A DNA stretch of 64,000 nt. Origin: Ectocarpus siliculosus (lineage: Eukaryota > Sar > Phaeophyceae > Ectocarpales > Ectocarpaceae). Below the pieces are notes generated by a model, which saw only the letters and a program-made list of their open reading frames with translations, was not told where the DNA came from and searched no databases. This document shows, in pieces, positions 23,778 to 36,244 of the stretch. Location of the stretch: NCBI GenBank assembly GCA_000310025.1, contig FN649740.1:454952-518951 (forward strand), in the 5' to 3' direction. The number at the start of each line of letters is the position of its first letter. The first letter of the stretch is position 1. The position numbers and the translations under genes are program-made.

Positions 23778-25610
23778 CTAGAGGTACTTCCACTTCTGCG
23801 CCAGTATCTCCTTTAGGCTTCCCTCGAACTTGTCGATCCCCTCCCGTTCCTCGGTGGCGTTCTTTCTTCTCTCCTTTTCCTGCCGACACCACACCACAAG
23901 AAAGGCAAACAGACGCCACCACAAGCAGCAGCAACAACCCCGCAGCAGAAGAGCGGCCGCCATTAGACCGACAGCATTGGAGTTGGAATCGGGTACTCTC
24001 GCCCCGACGTTGTTTCGCGCTGCTCCACTCGGTGGATTTCATGATCTTAGAGTGCTGCAAACATTCTTCGCCAGGCATGGGTTATCCGCACTCTACAAAC
24101 ATGCTGGGAAGCTATCCTACAGTATGTTTGTGAGAGTATGGTTGTTCAGAGGAGGTCAGCACTGTTCGGGGGTATTCGCAAGTAGCGATGTTCTAATGGG
24201 CGGAACATTTTTCGGGCTGACTTCTTTGGGCCAAGACTCACATGTATCGACTTTCATATGTATCGACTTTCTTTCATACCGTCAGCAAAGATCGGCGTTT
24301 GATTGCCAAATCGGGTGCAAAGGCCGCGTTCAACCCTCCTTGCAACCCCACGCCTGACGACGGAGCCGCCTTAGACTAGCCAACCGATAACGATCGCAAG
24401 CACTCCAAACACCAGTCCGTGTTGTCTCGCACTGGTTTACATAGTTTATATCCGCTTCGTCCGCTGATGTGCCTAACCTCGCTAAGCTATGAAACAGGAC
24501 TGCAATCCTAGATCGACTGCAGTAGATGCTAAGAGTAGTGTAACCTGTGTAAACGGCAAAGAGACGCCAAGCAAAGCAAGAAAGCCATGAAAGGAGACTA
24601 AAACTCACGAGTTGTGCAGCCACGACCCGCCCCGCCTCTCTCGACTGGCGAGCCTCCCTCCTGCCCAAGAGGGCGCACGTGTACTCCGAGCGGCGCTGCG
24701 TGGTATCAAACTGCTGGGGCTTGAGGCCGGCGGTGGACCGGGATAGAACCTCCCGAGACATCGGGCGGCCTAGCTGGTCGCACGAGGACGAGAAGGGGCG
24801 AAGGGCGGGGCCCTGGAAGGAAGAGGAGGTGGTGCCGGGCCGTGTAGCTCGCAGCCCTTGGCGGCTCCACATCGGTCGTACCTGACGACGGCGTATTGCA
24901 GAAGGGGGGGGGGGGGGGGCATGTGCTGATCGTTTTGTCTCGCGGAAGGAGCGGCCTCGAGTTGTGGGGAAAAGACATGTGGGCAAGCGGCAGCAACGCG
25001 TTCTCGGTTGTATCTAAACGCCGTTCGATCATTGACTACGCACTCATTCTCGAGTCGGGAAGGAGGCTGTACGAGCGTGGGGAGGCGGGCTCGGGGGGGA
25101 CATACAATAGCTGCGGGTGTGTAGAGTACCACGTGTGTCAACCGGTGGCCATGGGTGCACGAAGGATAGGGCTACACGTTTTGGTGTCGTTTGAACAAGA
25201 AAATCCGTCAGGGGCTCGTTGATGGCAATCACCGAGAGGAGGAAGGGTAGGGGGGGGGATCGAGAGCAAATCGTGTGTTGGGGGGGAGGCTCCATCGGAA
25301 ACATTCCGGCAACGCGTTAGAATCGCAAGCAGACGTTCTTGTGTACGTTAAAGGAAAATGATAAATTAAAAGCAGCAGGCGAAGACAAAAGACACGTGTT
25401 TCTGCACTCTACAATTTTCAAGTCGAGTTTTACCTCAATGCCCGAGCCGTCGCGATCGGCCTCCTGCCCTTGGTTGTTGTTGCGCGGCGATCCCTCGTCT
25501 GTGAAATCCTCGGTCTCCCAAGACTGACCGAACCTCGACCTTTGCGAAGGTAGCTGAACAACGAAAAGAAGTAGGGGAAGGAAAACGAGAGTGTAGGAGA
25601 TGAACAACAT
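23778..25610 (-). CDS. 183-aa protein with hydrophobic N terminus, unknown function
   Basis: Three exons, 25610-25434, 24881-24609 and 23879-23778 (TAG), join at phase 0 with GT-AG borders. ATG 25610 opens a strong hydrophobic segment (SYTLVFLPLLLFVVQLP, residues about 5-21), which reads as a signal peptide or membrane anchor, followed by an acidic/polar stretch (ETEDFTDEGS). Exon 2 is Arg/Ser-rich (REVLSRSTAGLKPQQFDTTQRR). Exon 3 is a charged helix ending in EGSLKEILAQKWKYL. I do not recognise the family. The N terminus could also be the first part of a plastid presequence. Coding status rests on clean phases, splice sites and composition, not homology. Confidence 0.6.
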
Positions 25611-27179
25611 CTACGTGTTGAAGGTTATCAAGGGGTGCTTGACAAACTACAACGGGGGACGCTGGTGTTTGTAATACTCCGTCCGTTTCTTACAATCCGG
25701 AGCTTAGACCTTCCAACAAATTACTAAAACCGAATTGATGTGTCTGCCAAGGGTTTTGGTGGACGGGGAATGGGGTCAAGGTTCGGGAAAGGAGATTGGA
25801 CTTGTCATCTCTCAGGCTTATCGTGACGCATTTTTCTGTCAGCGACGAAATGGAACGAATAAATCTTTGATGCCTTCATCTTGTTGTCAGCAACGACCAC
25901 GCACCACGACTTATGAAACCTTTTCGTTCTATCCACGAGAGCTCATCTTAGCGTTGATTCCACACCTACGAGTGTTCCCTAGCCCCCCCTCTTGACTACA
26001 AAAGGTGCCAGTGGAAGCAAACACCCGCAACTCAGCTCTCCAACGAACGTTTTCCAGAATAAGACCACCCAGAGGTCTTGAAAGGAGCCATCAACACCTG
26101 GAACGTGCCACTAGAACATGTCCCAACCAATTCTCATGCATGACGTTGTCCGCCCAACACGGTGGCGAAACTTTCGCTACCCAAGCGAAGAAGAAACCGT
26201 GCAGCCTCCTCTCACCGGACAAGAGCGGCTGGGTCTTGTGGCGCTCCCGCCGCATCTGCTGGTCCCTCGCAGGCAAGCCTTCACCGTGCCCAAGGAACCC
26301 CCGGTGCCCTCCCCCCACTCCATGCTGACCCTCGAGCTCTCCCTGCCCCCCCACGTCAGGCAAGGGGTGGGCGACAGGGCTCGAACGTGCCCGGGCGAGT
26401 AGCCCACGGTTCGCGGGCGAACGGAGTCCAGTCGGGTGTCGTAGAAATCCGGGGGGTCGATTTCAGGGGAAACTCGCCTTGTTGTATATGGCGTGTGAGT
26501 CGGTGAAGAATTCAGAACGGGTGGGGGGGGGGGTTGGGAGTGGGGCAGGAGTTGTGCGAGGGTTTACACTGTTCTCCTTGAAGGGGGGCGGAATAGTAGG
26601 TAGGGTGCACTGCTTTCCTTGGAGACAAAACTTTCAGATATCGAAAGGAGCCTGTTATGCTGAGATCATGATAGGTTTGTCACGCGGGATGAACGGGGAT
26701 AACTACAGCTTAACAGCCGTAGAAGGTGGCATCGGCCGGCGACGAACACCTTGTGATGCACGCTGGGAGGTACAAGGATAACTTGGAAGGGGTCATCTGT
26801 GACTACGTTGCTGTTCCTTTTGTGTGCCGAAAGCATTCCATTGCATCCCTGCCCGAACCTGTGCGCAGGCGATACGTAGGCTTGGGAACTTGCACTACGC
26901 AATTGCGAACTCCTCCCCGAACACCGTACTTACGACCATCGATCCTCCGCCGCTCAACGCTCTCTTCACTTGCATTTCGACAAGGGCACCACCCCAGAAG
27001 CTGTTCATGACGAGATTTGGCAGTTTCGCTTTCTTCGTTGTCGAGCACTTGCTACGCCGTACATCGACGTGCTCGGAGCGAACGCTTGAACGTAATACTT
27101 CAGAGTTTCGGCTATGCTATGATAGCACGCAAATTGAAATCATAGCCCGATAGTCCTTCTAAGACCGCGACCGTTGTTC
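25611..27179. other. Intergenic, one doubtful open stretch
   Basis: About 26176-26403 is open on both strands and GC-rich. The plus frame reads LLVPRRQAFTVPKEPPVPSP and the minus frame reads PARDQQMRRERHKTQPLL. I could not connect either to a start or to neighbouring exons, so I leave it uncalled. Poly-G occurs near 26522-26536. Confidence 0.4.
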
Positions 27180-27960
27180 TCACGAGTAGGAGAAGCCTGA
27201 CTTGGGCGGGCAGGACTCATCCCTGATAGGGTGGATCTTGTCGAGGAAGCGCTTCACGGCGTGCATCTCTTCTGCGTAGTCCAGCAGCCCGCCTTCTTCC
27301 CGCTTCCTCCGGAAAACAACTGGATTCTTGTCTCACACAACAGCAACAACAACGCAATTAGAACAGATGTATAGCTTCTTAGCGTTCAAACAGGACAGCA
27401 GGACCTCGTGCAAACGTCGCGCGGGTCCAGTCGTGGATTCTCATCACACCAGGAACCCGAGGCACTGCTGCTGTAGGATAACACCGCCGTGGGCCCTCGT
27501 GCTACATACGCACACAGCCAACGATTTGGTGGCCGACAAAACCGGAACTGACTCCCCAACGCATTCCCTAGCTGGAAAAAAATCGTTGAATGCCCATTGC
27601 CCTTCGAATTCCTTCGTCTAATACCGAAAGGATCATGTTTGGTGAAGGCCAAAACATCTAGGGCTCCACACAAAACGCAGCAGAGCCCCATCATCCCGCG
27701 CCTACTCCAGCTACACCCTTTATTCGTGCACCTTATCAGAGAATGTTCGCGCCAACAACCAGACTTACCGTGGAAATTGTCGCCTTATGGGACAATACCC
27801 GTTGCGCTCGTTCAACCTCCTCCTCAACCACCCACGGGCTCACGTTCAGCCCTCCCAGCACTCCAGGCTTCTTAAACGTCCCTGGTTCAATGTTCGGCAC
27901 CCCTCGAGGCCCCCTCACCGAGCGCCTCGGTTTGGTTCTGACTTTCGAAGGCTCCATCAT
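27180..27960 (-). CDS. 104-aa protein of unknown function
   Basis: Two exons, 27960-27769 and 27302-27180 (TGA), join at phase 0. The donor is a perfect GTAAGT; the acceptor is AAG. The start is ATG-ATG at 27960; I took the first. The N terminus is basic (KVRTKPRRSVRGPRG), followed by GTFKKPGVLGGLNVSPWVVEEE. Exon 2 is an amphipathic-looking stretch (DYAEEMHAVKRFLDKIHPI) and ends CPPKSGFSYS. No signal peptide or membrane segment. I do not recognise the family. The stop codon overlaps a possible GTGAGA donor, so a further exon cannot be excluded. Confidence 0.55.
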
Positions 27961-30168
27961 CGTGGGCGTGTGTCCACGGAGGCAGGCGGGTTTGTCTGGG
28001 GGGTAGTCGACCGTTTGAGGTGGCAGGTTGTTCCTCTGGGCTCGAGCGAGACTTTTGGCCGAAACAAGCTTCTTCGCACGACGATCGATGATGGGGACCT
28101 ATTTTGTCGAAATTTGGGTGGTGAAGGGACAAGGTGAGGAGATTCTTTGGGTAAGGCGTCGAAAGCAAGTGCTGACCACTCACGGCATGTACGGCTGACA
28201 CCGCACAAATCATTTTGTCGTGGTATGTTTGCGTGGTCCGTTTGTTTGGATCTTCGGTACGAATCATGCAGTCAATCGATAGTTCAGCGAGCGCATGTTT
28301 CTTTATGCGGGTGTGAAAGGTTCCGTAGGTTCTCGCCAACACAACAGGACTGCACCTTGCAACGTCAATGCTCGCTGTTAAGTGAACGTGCGCCAAGCAG
28401 CGCGCAACCCACGCACGTGGAAACATGGGGCGGATGTTTGCGGCGCAACTACTTGCTGCGCAGGTACATCTGCTGTGGATGGTTCAGCAGACGGTATTCG
28501 GAGCAGGGGCCGCATGCCTGATGATGCGAAATAGATTACGCAAGCTTGCGAATCGAAGGATGGTGTGCTTACCCCGCTTGTCAATAGAAATGTCGGCATC
28601 CCTGAGCTGATGGCGCTGGCCAGAATAGTCTGGTTCAACGCGGTAGGTTCTGCATCGCCGCCGGCGTGGTCGGATTGGCTCGTGCGTGTATTCGAAGAGT
28701 TCTTGGCGCTGCTGACACCGCTGTCTAGTCTAGACGATACCATGGTCGGGAAGGGCACCGTCACGGTTGGTACCGTCGCTAGGACCTTTGACCGTGCATG
28801 CAGAACGAAGGAAAGTCTGCTGCTGCTCAGCGTCTGTTTGCTACTTTTGTTCCGTGTAGATTTCGCGATTGTACATGTTTTTAGCGTCGAGCGTTTCGTG
28901 TTTATCGAAACGCCGCCTGGAACTCCCCCCCCAAAATGCGGGACAACCGGGCTGCCTCACTATTTCCTAGTCAAAAGACGTTAGACAGCTTTACTCCACC
29001 TCATGTGGTAGCAGGTGTATCAATTTTATCTCTCGGGAGTGAAGATATTTGCTTTTCTGCACAAATATTGTAGAATGGATTATGCCCAACCGCACTCGCG
29101 TTCAAATTCGATGGCAAGCACCAAAGGGTCCGTACGGCGAAGAAGGTGGGACAAATAAGCTGTTTTGCTTTCTGTGTCACCTCGGCTGATACGTCAAACC
29201 AAACACATATTTATTGTGACCGAAAGGAAAATGCTGGCGCCAGAATAGATGCAACGAAAACGCACACACTGTGGGGTTTAAGGTTGTGTGTCTAAGCAAC
29301 GGCGTTGTTGTTCGCAACACGGTGAAATGTTCCAAAAATGTTCGTAGTGATTTTACCGAGAAACTTACCGCCCGCCCTCTGGTGGGGGTCCGGGTAAAAC
29401 GGCGTTTTTATTTTTACATTACAGTTGTACCGCCTTCGCCAAAACTGTTACAGCCGACAACCGCAAAAATCCATCTATATGCCGCCCATGCTCCACGTTG
29501 AAATGTCAGAACCAACAGAAAAATCGCTCAAGGGAATACACACGGACACACGCTTCAGCTCAATTTCCGGAGCCGTTGTTTGTTCACCGATCGAATTCTA
29601 TTCGCACCTCTGAGTTGCTAGGTGGGCAGGAGAAACTTTAACAATCGCCTTTCACATGGCCCCCTTTTGTGGCACCCTTGAACTGTTAGATGTACAGCAT
29701 AACCACTAGTATGCTATCAAGTCAGTGTACATATTTACACAAAAACCATGGCCAATGCCATCAATTTCTAACGTTGTACCACCCCCTCTAACTGCTCTAT
29801 TATAACTTTCCTGTGTCCTGTCGTGGCCTATTCCTCATTGTTCAGTGGGCGGCTCAAATGAACACAAAAACGCGCGCGTATCGCCTTTATGGCTTGCCAC
29901 GAACGGTGCCTGTACTGACCGAGAGGAAAGTACTCGACAAACGTGTGCTATTAATTGCTCCTTTCCGATATCTTGCCCCCGTATTAGTACCCCCGTGACC
30001 AAACATCAACGCGGCTCCCGACAAGTGGGAGTTGAGCTCTCTGCCGCTAACTTCACCCTGTCGCTCTTTTGCGACGAGAGTAAATCATCCTCGAAAGGAA
30101 GGAACTGCACCCTGTCGCTCTTTTGCGACGAGAGTAAATCATCCTCGAAAGGAAGGAAGGTCGTCGCC
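27961..30168. other. Intergenic region between 104-aa gene and WD-repeat gene
   Basis: No supported gene on either strand. It holds a tandem duplication at its right end (30054-30158). A plus-strand open frame near 28565-28984 lacks homology signals and I do not call it. Confidence 0.5.
30054..30158. repeat. Two-copy exact tandem duplication, 54-bp period
   Basis: 51 bp at 30054-30104 is repeated without change at 30108-30158. Each copy includes a small inverted repeat, GTCGC-TCTTTT-GCGAC. The array ends 11 bp from the stop codon of the WD-repeat gene, so it would lie in its 3' UTR. Confidence 0.9.
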
Positions 30169-33100
30169 CTACGCTTCAGGACCCTGGGCGTGTACCCTTA
30201 TCGCGTCCTCGATCTCCACCTGAAAAATCTTCACAAAATCAGAAACGCCCAGATCTTCTTCGCCCAGCAGCGCGGGGGCGTCGACCCATTTCCATATCTC
30301 AGGCTCTGATGTGCGGCGTGGTGTCAAGTTGTAATCGGAAGCATGAAAGGGGCCAAAGAGTAGGGCAGGGCAGGTCAGGTCAAACGGATCGAGAAGTCGT
30401 AGGCCGATTGTTGGTTCAATGAAAATTTTCGGTGTCATTCGAATGACGAGAGCCTTTGTCCTTAGCCAACTTGGACACACGAGTCCGTTGCGCGTTCCGT
30501 TTGGAACGGCCAGCGAGCCCCTTGTGGGCGACAGGGATAAAGCACACGGTTGCCTGCCCACAAAACTACAGGCGTGAATTCGACCATCCTCAGGAACTTT
30601 CCGACAGCCGTTGGCAAGTCGGGATTAACCGCTGGTAGATATGCGATATCTACCGCCTGTTGGCATGGGCATGCCGAGCCTCGCTGAGTCCCCCCTCGAC
30701 GCAACACCCTCGACGCAACATCTTCTTGACCCCTATCTTGGCCTAAGCCTCACCGGGGCTACCCGCCGTCGGTAGCGGGCTAGAGCTACCGCGACATTGG
30801 GACCCCTTCAACCGCTGCGTCTACAAAAGGAGCCTACGTCACCATGGAGGCGTAACGGTTGGGTTGAAACCGCTCGTTTTGATATTTTTCATGTTCAGCA
30901 TGATTCTCGATGATCGCACGGCACAAGAGAATTTACGTCGAACGAGGACGATAAACCATTGACACATTAGGAAAAGAGGAGTCTACAGCGTGTTTCATAG
31001 CATCCCACGGCGTCACATGCACCCGCGAGAACGTCACATCCAAAAATCATTAACCGACCATGTGCACCGTCTGTCAGACGAACCTGCGATATAGACCACA
31101 CTTTTATCAAGGTGCGCTGTCGCACTAAAAGTAGGAGTGAATACAACCGTACTTCAAGACCCGTCTTCGATCTCACCGGGCCAAGTCATCCACCACCGTA
31201 CGCTCCGACTGGTGTCGCCATTGGAACGATTCTCCGCGCTCGAGCCAGCCCCAACTTCCTGCGGCGCCGTGTGAAAAATGGAAGGTACGAACATGGGGCA
31301 GCGAGAGCGGGAAAGACGGATCCACGATGAGAGAGTACGGTGACGGGGTGGCAGATTCCGCTCCGATGGTAAGCTAGGCGCATCTCACTTCAACTCCCGT
31401 ACGTGCCAGGCGGCGGGGGGGAACGGGGTTTACTCATAATCGTGCATGCCGTAGTCGTTAGACGTATCCCTACAAAGCCGGGACGGAGCACGCCGGGTTC
31501 TCACCGGACCAGGCTTTCACATCACCCAGCGCGAAGCGCCGTGAGGTACTTAGGGGGGGGGGGGGCGTACTCATGCATTGCATGCCTGGCGGCTAGACCA
31601 TTTACCATGTCAAATTGGCCGTTCCGGGTGGGGGGGAAGTCTAGCCGTCAAAAGGTAAAACCCATGCGTGCTGCATGCGATGAATGTGCTTTTTCGAACC
31701 AACCGTGCCGGATGTAAGACGCAGTTCCATAATCCAAGATGCAAGCTTCTGTAAAAATTCTCGAGCAAATTTTGAATTCAACAAGCTTCCTGAAACCACA
31801 GATAGAGAAACAAACTAGGCCGCATGCTGCATGCTAACGTTAACCTTCATAACTCCGTGCCCCCCTCCTGTTGGGGGCAGCGAAAGGAAGCGATTCCATT
31901 GGCCAGGAGCTAGTCAACGTGGTCTATGCGATGTTGAACAATTAACACAAAACACGCACGCAGGAAAACACGCACCTTGAACAAAATCAGTTCGCAATTT
32001 GGACCTGCAACTCCTTGCAGGCGCAGCATTTCTGGCTCGGGCCAAGGATATGACGTGATGACTCTCGAAGATCCCATCTTCAATTGGCAACTAACTGCCA
32101 TTGGCGGAAACCAACCCAAACACAAGATTGGCGGCAGCAGAGTCGGAGACAAAGATAATCAGAAAATCTGGTATTACATGGCGTTATCGATGCCCCCTGC
32201 GCGCAGAGGTAGTCACAAATCAGGGCACTGCTGTGGTAGATGGCGTTATCGATGACCCCTACGCGCAGAGGAAATCACATATCAGGGCACTGCTGTGGTA
32301 GATGGCGTTGTCGATGACGATGACCTCTGCGCGCCGAATAATGGGGAGGCAGTATCTGGTGTGCAATGTAAGCTTTAGGTCAAACCTCACCGACACGGTA
32401 GCAGCAGCAAAGAGGGGGTCAGAACGATGGGTGTTGCGAAGGGATGACGAGGTAAAGCAGGCACAGACGGGCCCTGTGCGAGGAATTCGAGGCTTCTAAC
32501 GTGCACGCAACGCACGGCAAGCTTACGACCGACTCTCAGACCGCGATCGAGCCCATATACAGTTCCTTTTTCTGTCTGTGTTTTCCATGCACCCTACACG
32601 TCGAGACGTTGCGCCAAATGAAAGAAGTACAAAGACAAGAGCACTCACCTTCATCAAAGCTTCCCCGCCAGATCCTGGCACACTCCCCGCTCCCTCCTTC
32701 CGCGGCCACAACAAACACGCCTCCGCCATAGCCAGGGGACGCGTAGACCCTCGTCCCCGGTTGCCTTGCGACCGCACCAGCCTCTCCGACGTCGTCCGAA
32801 GAGGACGAGAGGGGACATCGGCAAGTGACGCTTCGATCTCGAAGGGACCGAATCGAAAGGACTGGGCCGTCGCCACTAGATTGTGAGTTCGACCCCAAAA
32901 CTACGAGGAGATGTACATCGGTCAGGTCTTCCGGGGCCTCCGGGAGGCTTTTGGACAGGGAGGTCGCCGTGGACGCTCCTGCTTGGGTGGCGAAACAATG
33001 GGGGGCGGGGGGATCTTTGAACTCTCAAAGGTAAGTTGGCAAGGGATCACCACGGCAGCGCGCCGGAGGTATTGCTGTACTTGCAGCAAGACATACAAGC

Positions 33101-35426
33101 TTTTTTTGTCTGTGGGAAAGAAAAAATTGCTTCTGTAAAATGGCCAAGCCAAGCGTATGAAGCCGCAGCAGATCGATGGACAACTCTACATTAAATACCA
33201 CCACAGCCATATTGCTCGGAGGTACACCTCGCATACTTATCGGTTGTACAGCTGCCCATCCACCGGAGGCTGACCCTGTTTTCTCACCTCCGAGAAGGAC
33301 CCCATGCACTATCGGGTACTCCGCGTACGCTCTCCACCCCCCGGCGCCAAGAGCATTTCCACACGGTGTCCCGTGGCCTTTTCGCCCGGCCTTCTCTCGA
33401 GCAGGGCGCGTGTACACGAGGACGGTTTCACGCGTGAAGAGAGCCAAGCGCTGCCATCTGACGTCAGCGCAGAACACCCCCCCTTCGTCGTCGTCACCCC
33501 CCCCGTAATCGCCAGCCAACTCGCCGGGCAGAAACGACAACCTTCGGTCGTTTTCGCCTGTCCTTTGCCCGACGCACTCCCCATCGTCGGGGGTTTCGAC
33601 GCCCGAAGAGGCGTCCCGCCAAGTGATGGCGAGGTCCAGCCCACCGTCTGGAGGGGCTGCAGCATCAGCACTGCCTGGCCCGCTATGTCGTCGGACGCAG
33701 GCCGCGATCAGGCCGTGATCATTGTCGACAAGGGTAACGTTTCTTGTAGGCCGCGGCGGCGTTGACGCCTCTGCGTCTGCCGACGCACCCGGGGACGCTT
33801 CGTCCGGGTGCCCAGATAACGCTTCTACTTCGATCTTAGGAGTCGGCGGCGGCAAGACGCAGGTGTCGCTGAGCATCGCGGCGATAGAAACGACATGTAG
33901 ACACAGGTCGGAGTCGTACAGAGCCACAAAACCGGGCCCCGCCGCCAGCCCATGGATCAAGTATCGCTCCGCGGTGGGCTCCTGCGTCACTCCATCCCGG
34001 CGGGACGCGGACACCGCCCCGCCTATCCTCCCACCCAGGCCCCGTTCCGCCAACACTTCGATCCCCGGCCCCATTGCCGGAGGGTAGGCTTCGCGGGGCG
34101 GCTCGGGCAGTGGGAACTCCTTCGCGGCGTTTCGAGGGGCGGGGAGCGTTGTCTCGCTGCCACGTTCGTCTTCGTCGGGATCTCCGCAAGGTCGTTTCGC
34201 GTAGTCGCCGGTCGTGGTGCAGTAGGTCGAAACGGCGACGTTGGTCGTAGAGGCATCGGAGGCCTTGCACCAGCACAAGAACGTCCCGTCCTGGTCCTCC
34301 AAGTTCTCTCGCCCCTTGCCACCACCTACCTTGCCGGGAGCTGCTGCCTCGCGCCATACTTGCTTCCACGCGCGCTTGCTGCCGACACCCTCGCCAGTGT
34401 CATTGTCGCCGCCGCCGCCGCTGCCGCCTGCAGTTACTGTACTAGTAGGAGCGCCTGCAGTTGCTGCATTAGTAGAAGCTTCGCAAAGACTTGCGTTTGG
34501 GGGAAGGACGGCGGCTTGAGCTGGAGCGGCTGGAAGGAAGAGCGCCATCTTTCCGTCCCAGCAAGCCAGTGCGAAGGTGGCGCTGTCGTTCGGAGAGAAC
34601 GAAAGCGAGGTCACCCGCGCCATGGGTAGCTATAGAGGCCGGCGAGGAAAGGGCGGGATATGGAAATTACCGGTGTCAGCATCAGAAAGGTTAGGGATGG
34701 GGCCATGCTGGAGCGTTTGTCGTTACCACATATGCTGGCTGCGACATCAGGAGCTTGACAGACTCAAAGGTGCTCACGCGAATGTTGACCCCCACTGCAT
34801 AGGAAGTTACATCGAACTGAGTTTTAGTTGCAAGAGCAGCGTGACGACTACAACATCCATACACCAACCAACTTCCACAACACTACGACATACAAGAGAG
34901 TGCCCAGGAGCAAAAGATCCTGCTAACGCCAACCATAATCACATCTCACCGCTACACTCCACAGAGCAGCTAAGTTCGAGTGACCCTCCTGTCCCGGTGA
35001 CGGCCGCATCGCGTGCAGCGCCTCATCAAACCCTCTCCCCTTGCCGCCCCCCCTGCGCGCAGCAGCCGGCTCCTTCTTCGTTGGGACATTCCTCCGTTGC
35101 GGGGGCGGCGGCGGTGGAGTAGGGGCCGCCACCAAGGCAGCAACGTCCCATACCTTAACGTGCCCGGTCATGGCCGCCGCGGCCACGAGAGAAGAGTCCG
35201 GAGAGAACGCCAGCGCTACGACCAGGTAACCTTGGAAGATGGTCGTGAGCGGTCGGCAGGTCGCCGATAGTTTCTCCGCGCTTGCATCAGCTTCATGACC
35301 TTCACCCAGTCCATGCTTCCCTTCTTCTGTGCCAACCTCCTCTTCCTTTGGTTGGCTCGTTATGTCTAACGCGCGGCACTCGATGCCAAAGGAGACGCCG
35401 ACTGCGATCAAGTAGGTCCCCCGCCA

Positions 35427-35465
<39 letters not shown>

Positions 35466-36044
35466 TGCCGCTGCAGCTGCCGATGATGCCACCGCAGGGT
35501 GCGAGTCCAGCAAGCTGCAGCACGCGACTGCCTTGCCTTCGGCACCATTGCTGCCCGTGTGCACCTCCGCCAGCCCAAGCGACGGCGGCACACCGCTGCT
35601 TGGCGGTCTTGGCGTACAGTTCTCTGCCGCGTGCTTGCTGCTGCTGTCCCCAACGAGCTTATCCGGACGTCGAGGCGACAAGAGCGGTGCTCGTGGTGAG
35701 ACCGCTGCTTTAGGATCTCGCCAATACGCCGTATAGCCAGACCGACGCAATACTACTACAAGGGCGCCATCGTGCGACCATGCGTGGTCTACGGGGACGT
35801 CTTTGCCTGCTGGAAAGGCGCCCGACTGCTCGCTGAGGCGAACTGGAGCGGCTGCAACAACAACCACCTCCTCCTCCGCAGCGGTGGATGCGGCGGAACC
35901 TCGCGTTGTTCCTGCTGCAGCGTCCGACACGAGATAAGGTCGGAGAAGGCCTCGCTCGGTGAGCAGGCTGAAGCCTCCTGGGAAGGTACACAGGCAGGAG
36001 GACAGAGACGAGCTCGCAGGGTCACCCACGACGAGCCGACTCAT
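30169..36044 (-). CDS. WD40-repeat-like protein, about 1,069 aa
   Basis: Six exons, 36044-34950, 34629-33228, 33023-32649, 32094-31976, 31258-31177, 30305-30169 (TAG), all join in phase with GT-AG sites. The frame stays open up to about 36116 without an ATG, so I chose ATG 36044; an upstream exon is possible. Beta-propeller-like strands are visible: DHAWSHDGALVVVL, YLVVALAFSPDSSLVAAA followed by GHVKVWDV, and ARVTSLSFSPNDSATFALACWDGK. Long low-complexity inserts occur, including poly-Ser from a CTG run at 35428-35463 and acidic/Gly-rich loops. The C-terminal exons are not obviously WD repeats and carry WPEPE twice. I cannot assign a subfamily. It would act as a scaffold (family inference). 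It is divergent from GatA. Confidence 0.78.
32178..32336. repeat. Tandem repeat, 62-bp period, about 2.6 copies
   Basis: Units begin at 32178, 32240 and 32302 with ATGGCGTT(A/G)TCGATG. The first two are near-identical full units and the third is shortened and rearranged. Each full unit contains the octamer ACTGCTGT. The array lies in intron 3 of the WD-repeat gene. Confidence 0.85.
35428..35463 (-). repeat. Coding (CTG)n repeat (poly-Ser in WD protein)
   Basis: Twelve CTG units on the plus strand, read as AGC = Ser on the coding minus strand within exon 1 of the WD-repeat gene. Confidence 0.9.
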
Positions 36045-36244
36045 CGGAGCACCCACCTGCCGCCCTGGCAACAACTGCTGCTGCTGCTGTGTGCTACTTG
36101 TACCCAACTTCTCCACCCCCCTCTCTCTCCCCGCCCCCCTAAACCATAACGCGTGGTTTTGCTCAACCGTTCGTGCAGGAAGCTTCCACTGTGCGGTCTA
36201 CGGTGAGTTTTTGAGAGTGTACTGCTGTGGTGCACACCAACACG
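36045..36244. promoter_or_regulatory. Divergent promoter region, WD-repeat gene / GatA
   Basis: Only 200 bp separate the two start codons on opposite strands. The octamer ACTGCTGT sits at 36221-36228, 16 bp before the GatA ATG. The shared-promoter role is inferred from geometry. Confidence 0.5.

Noticed and set aside
26118-26402. 94-codon plus-strand open frame with plausible composition
   Set aside because: The opposite strand is equally open and plausible, and no start, splice partner or domain could be found for either, so it is noted but not called.
33304-34629. Several plus-strand open frames opposite the WD-repeat gene
   Set aside because: They are antisense shadows of a long GC-rich exon whose minus-strand frame has WD motifs and in-phase splice sites.
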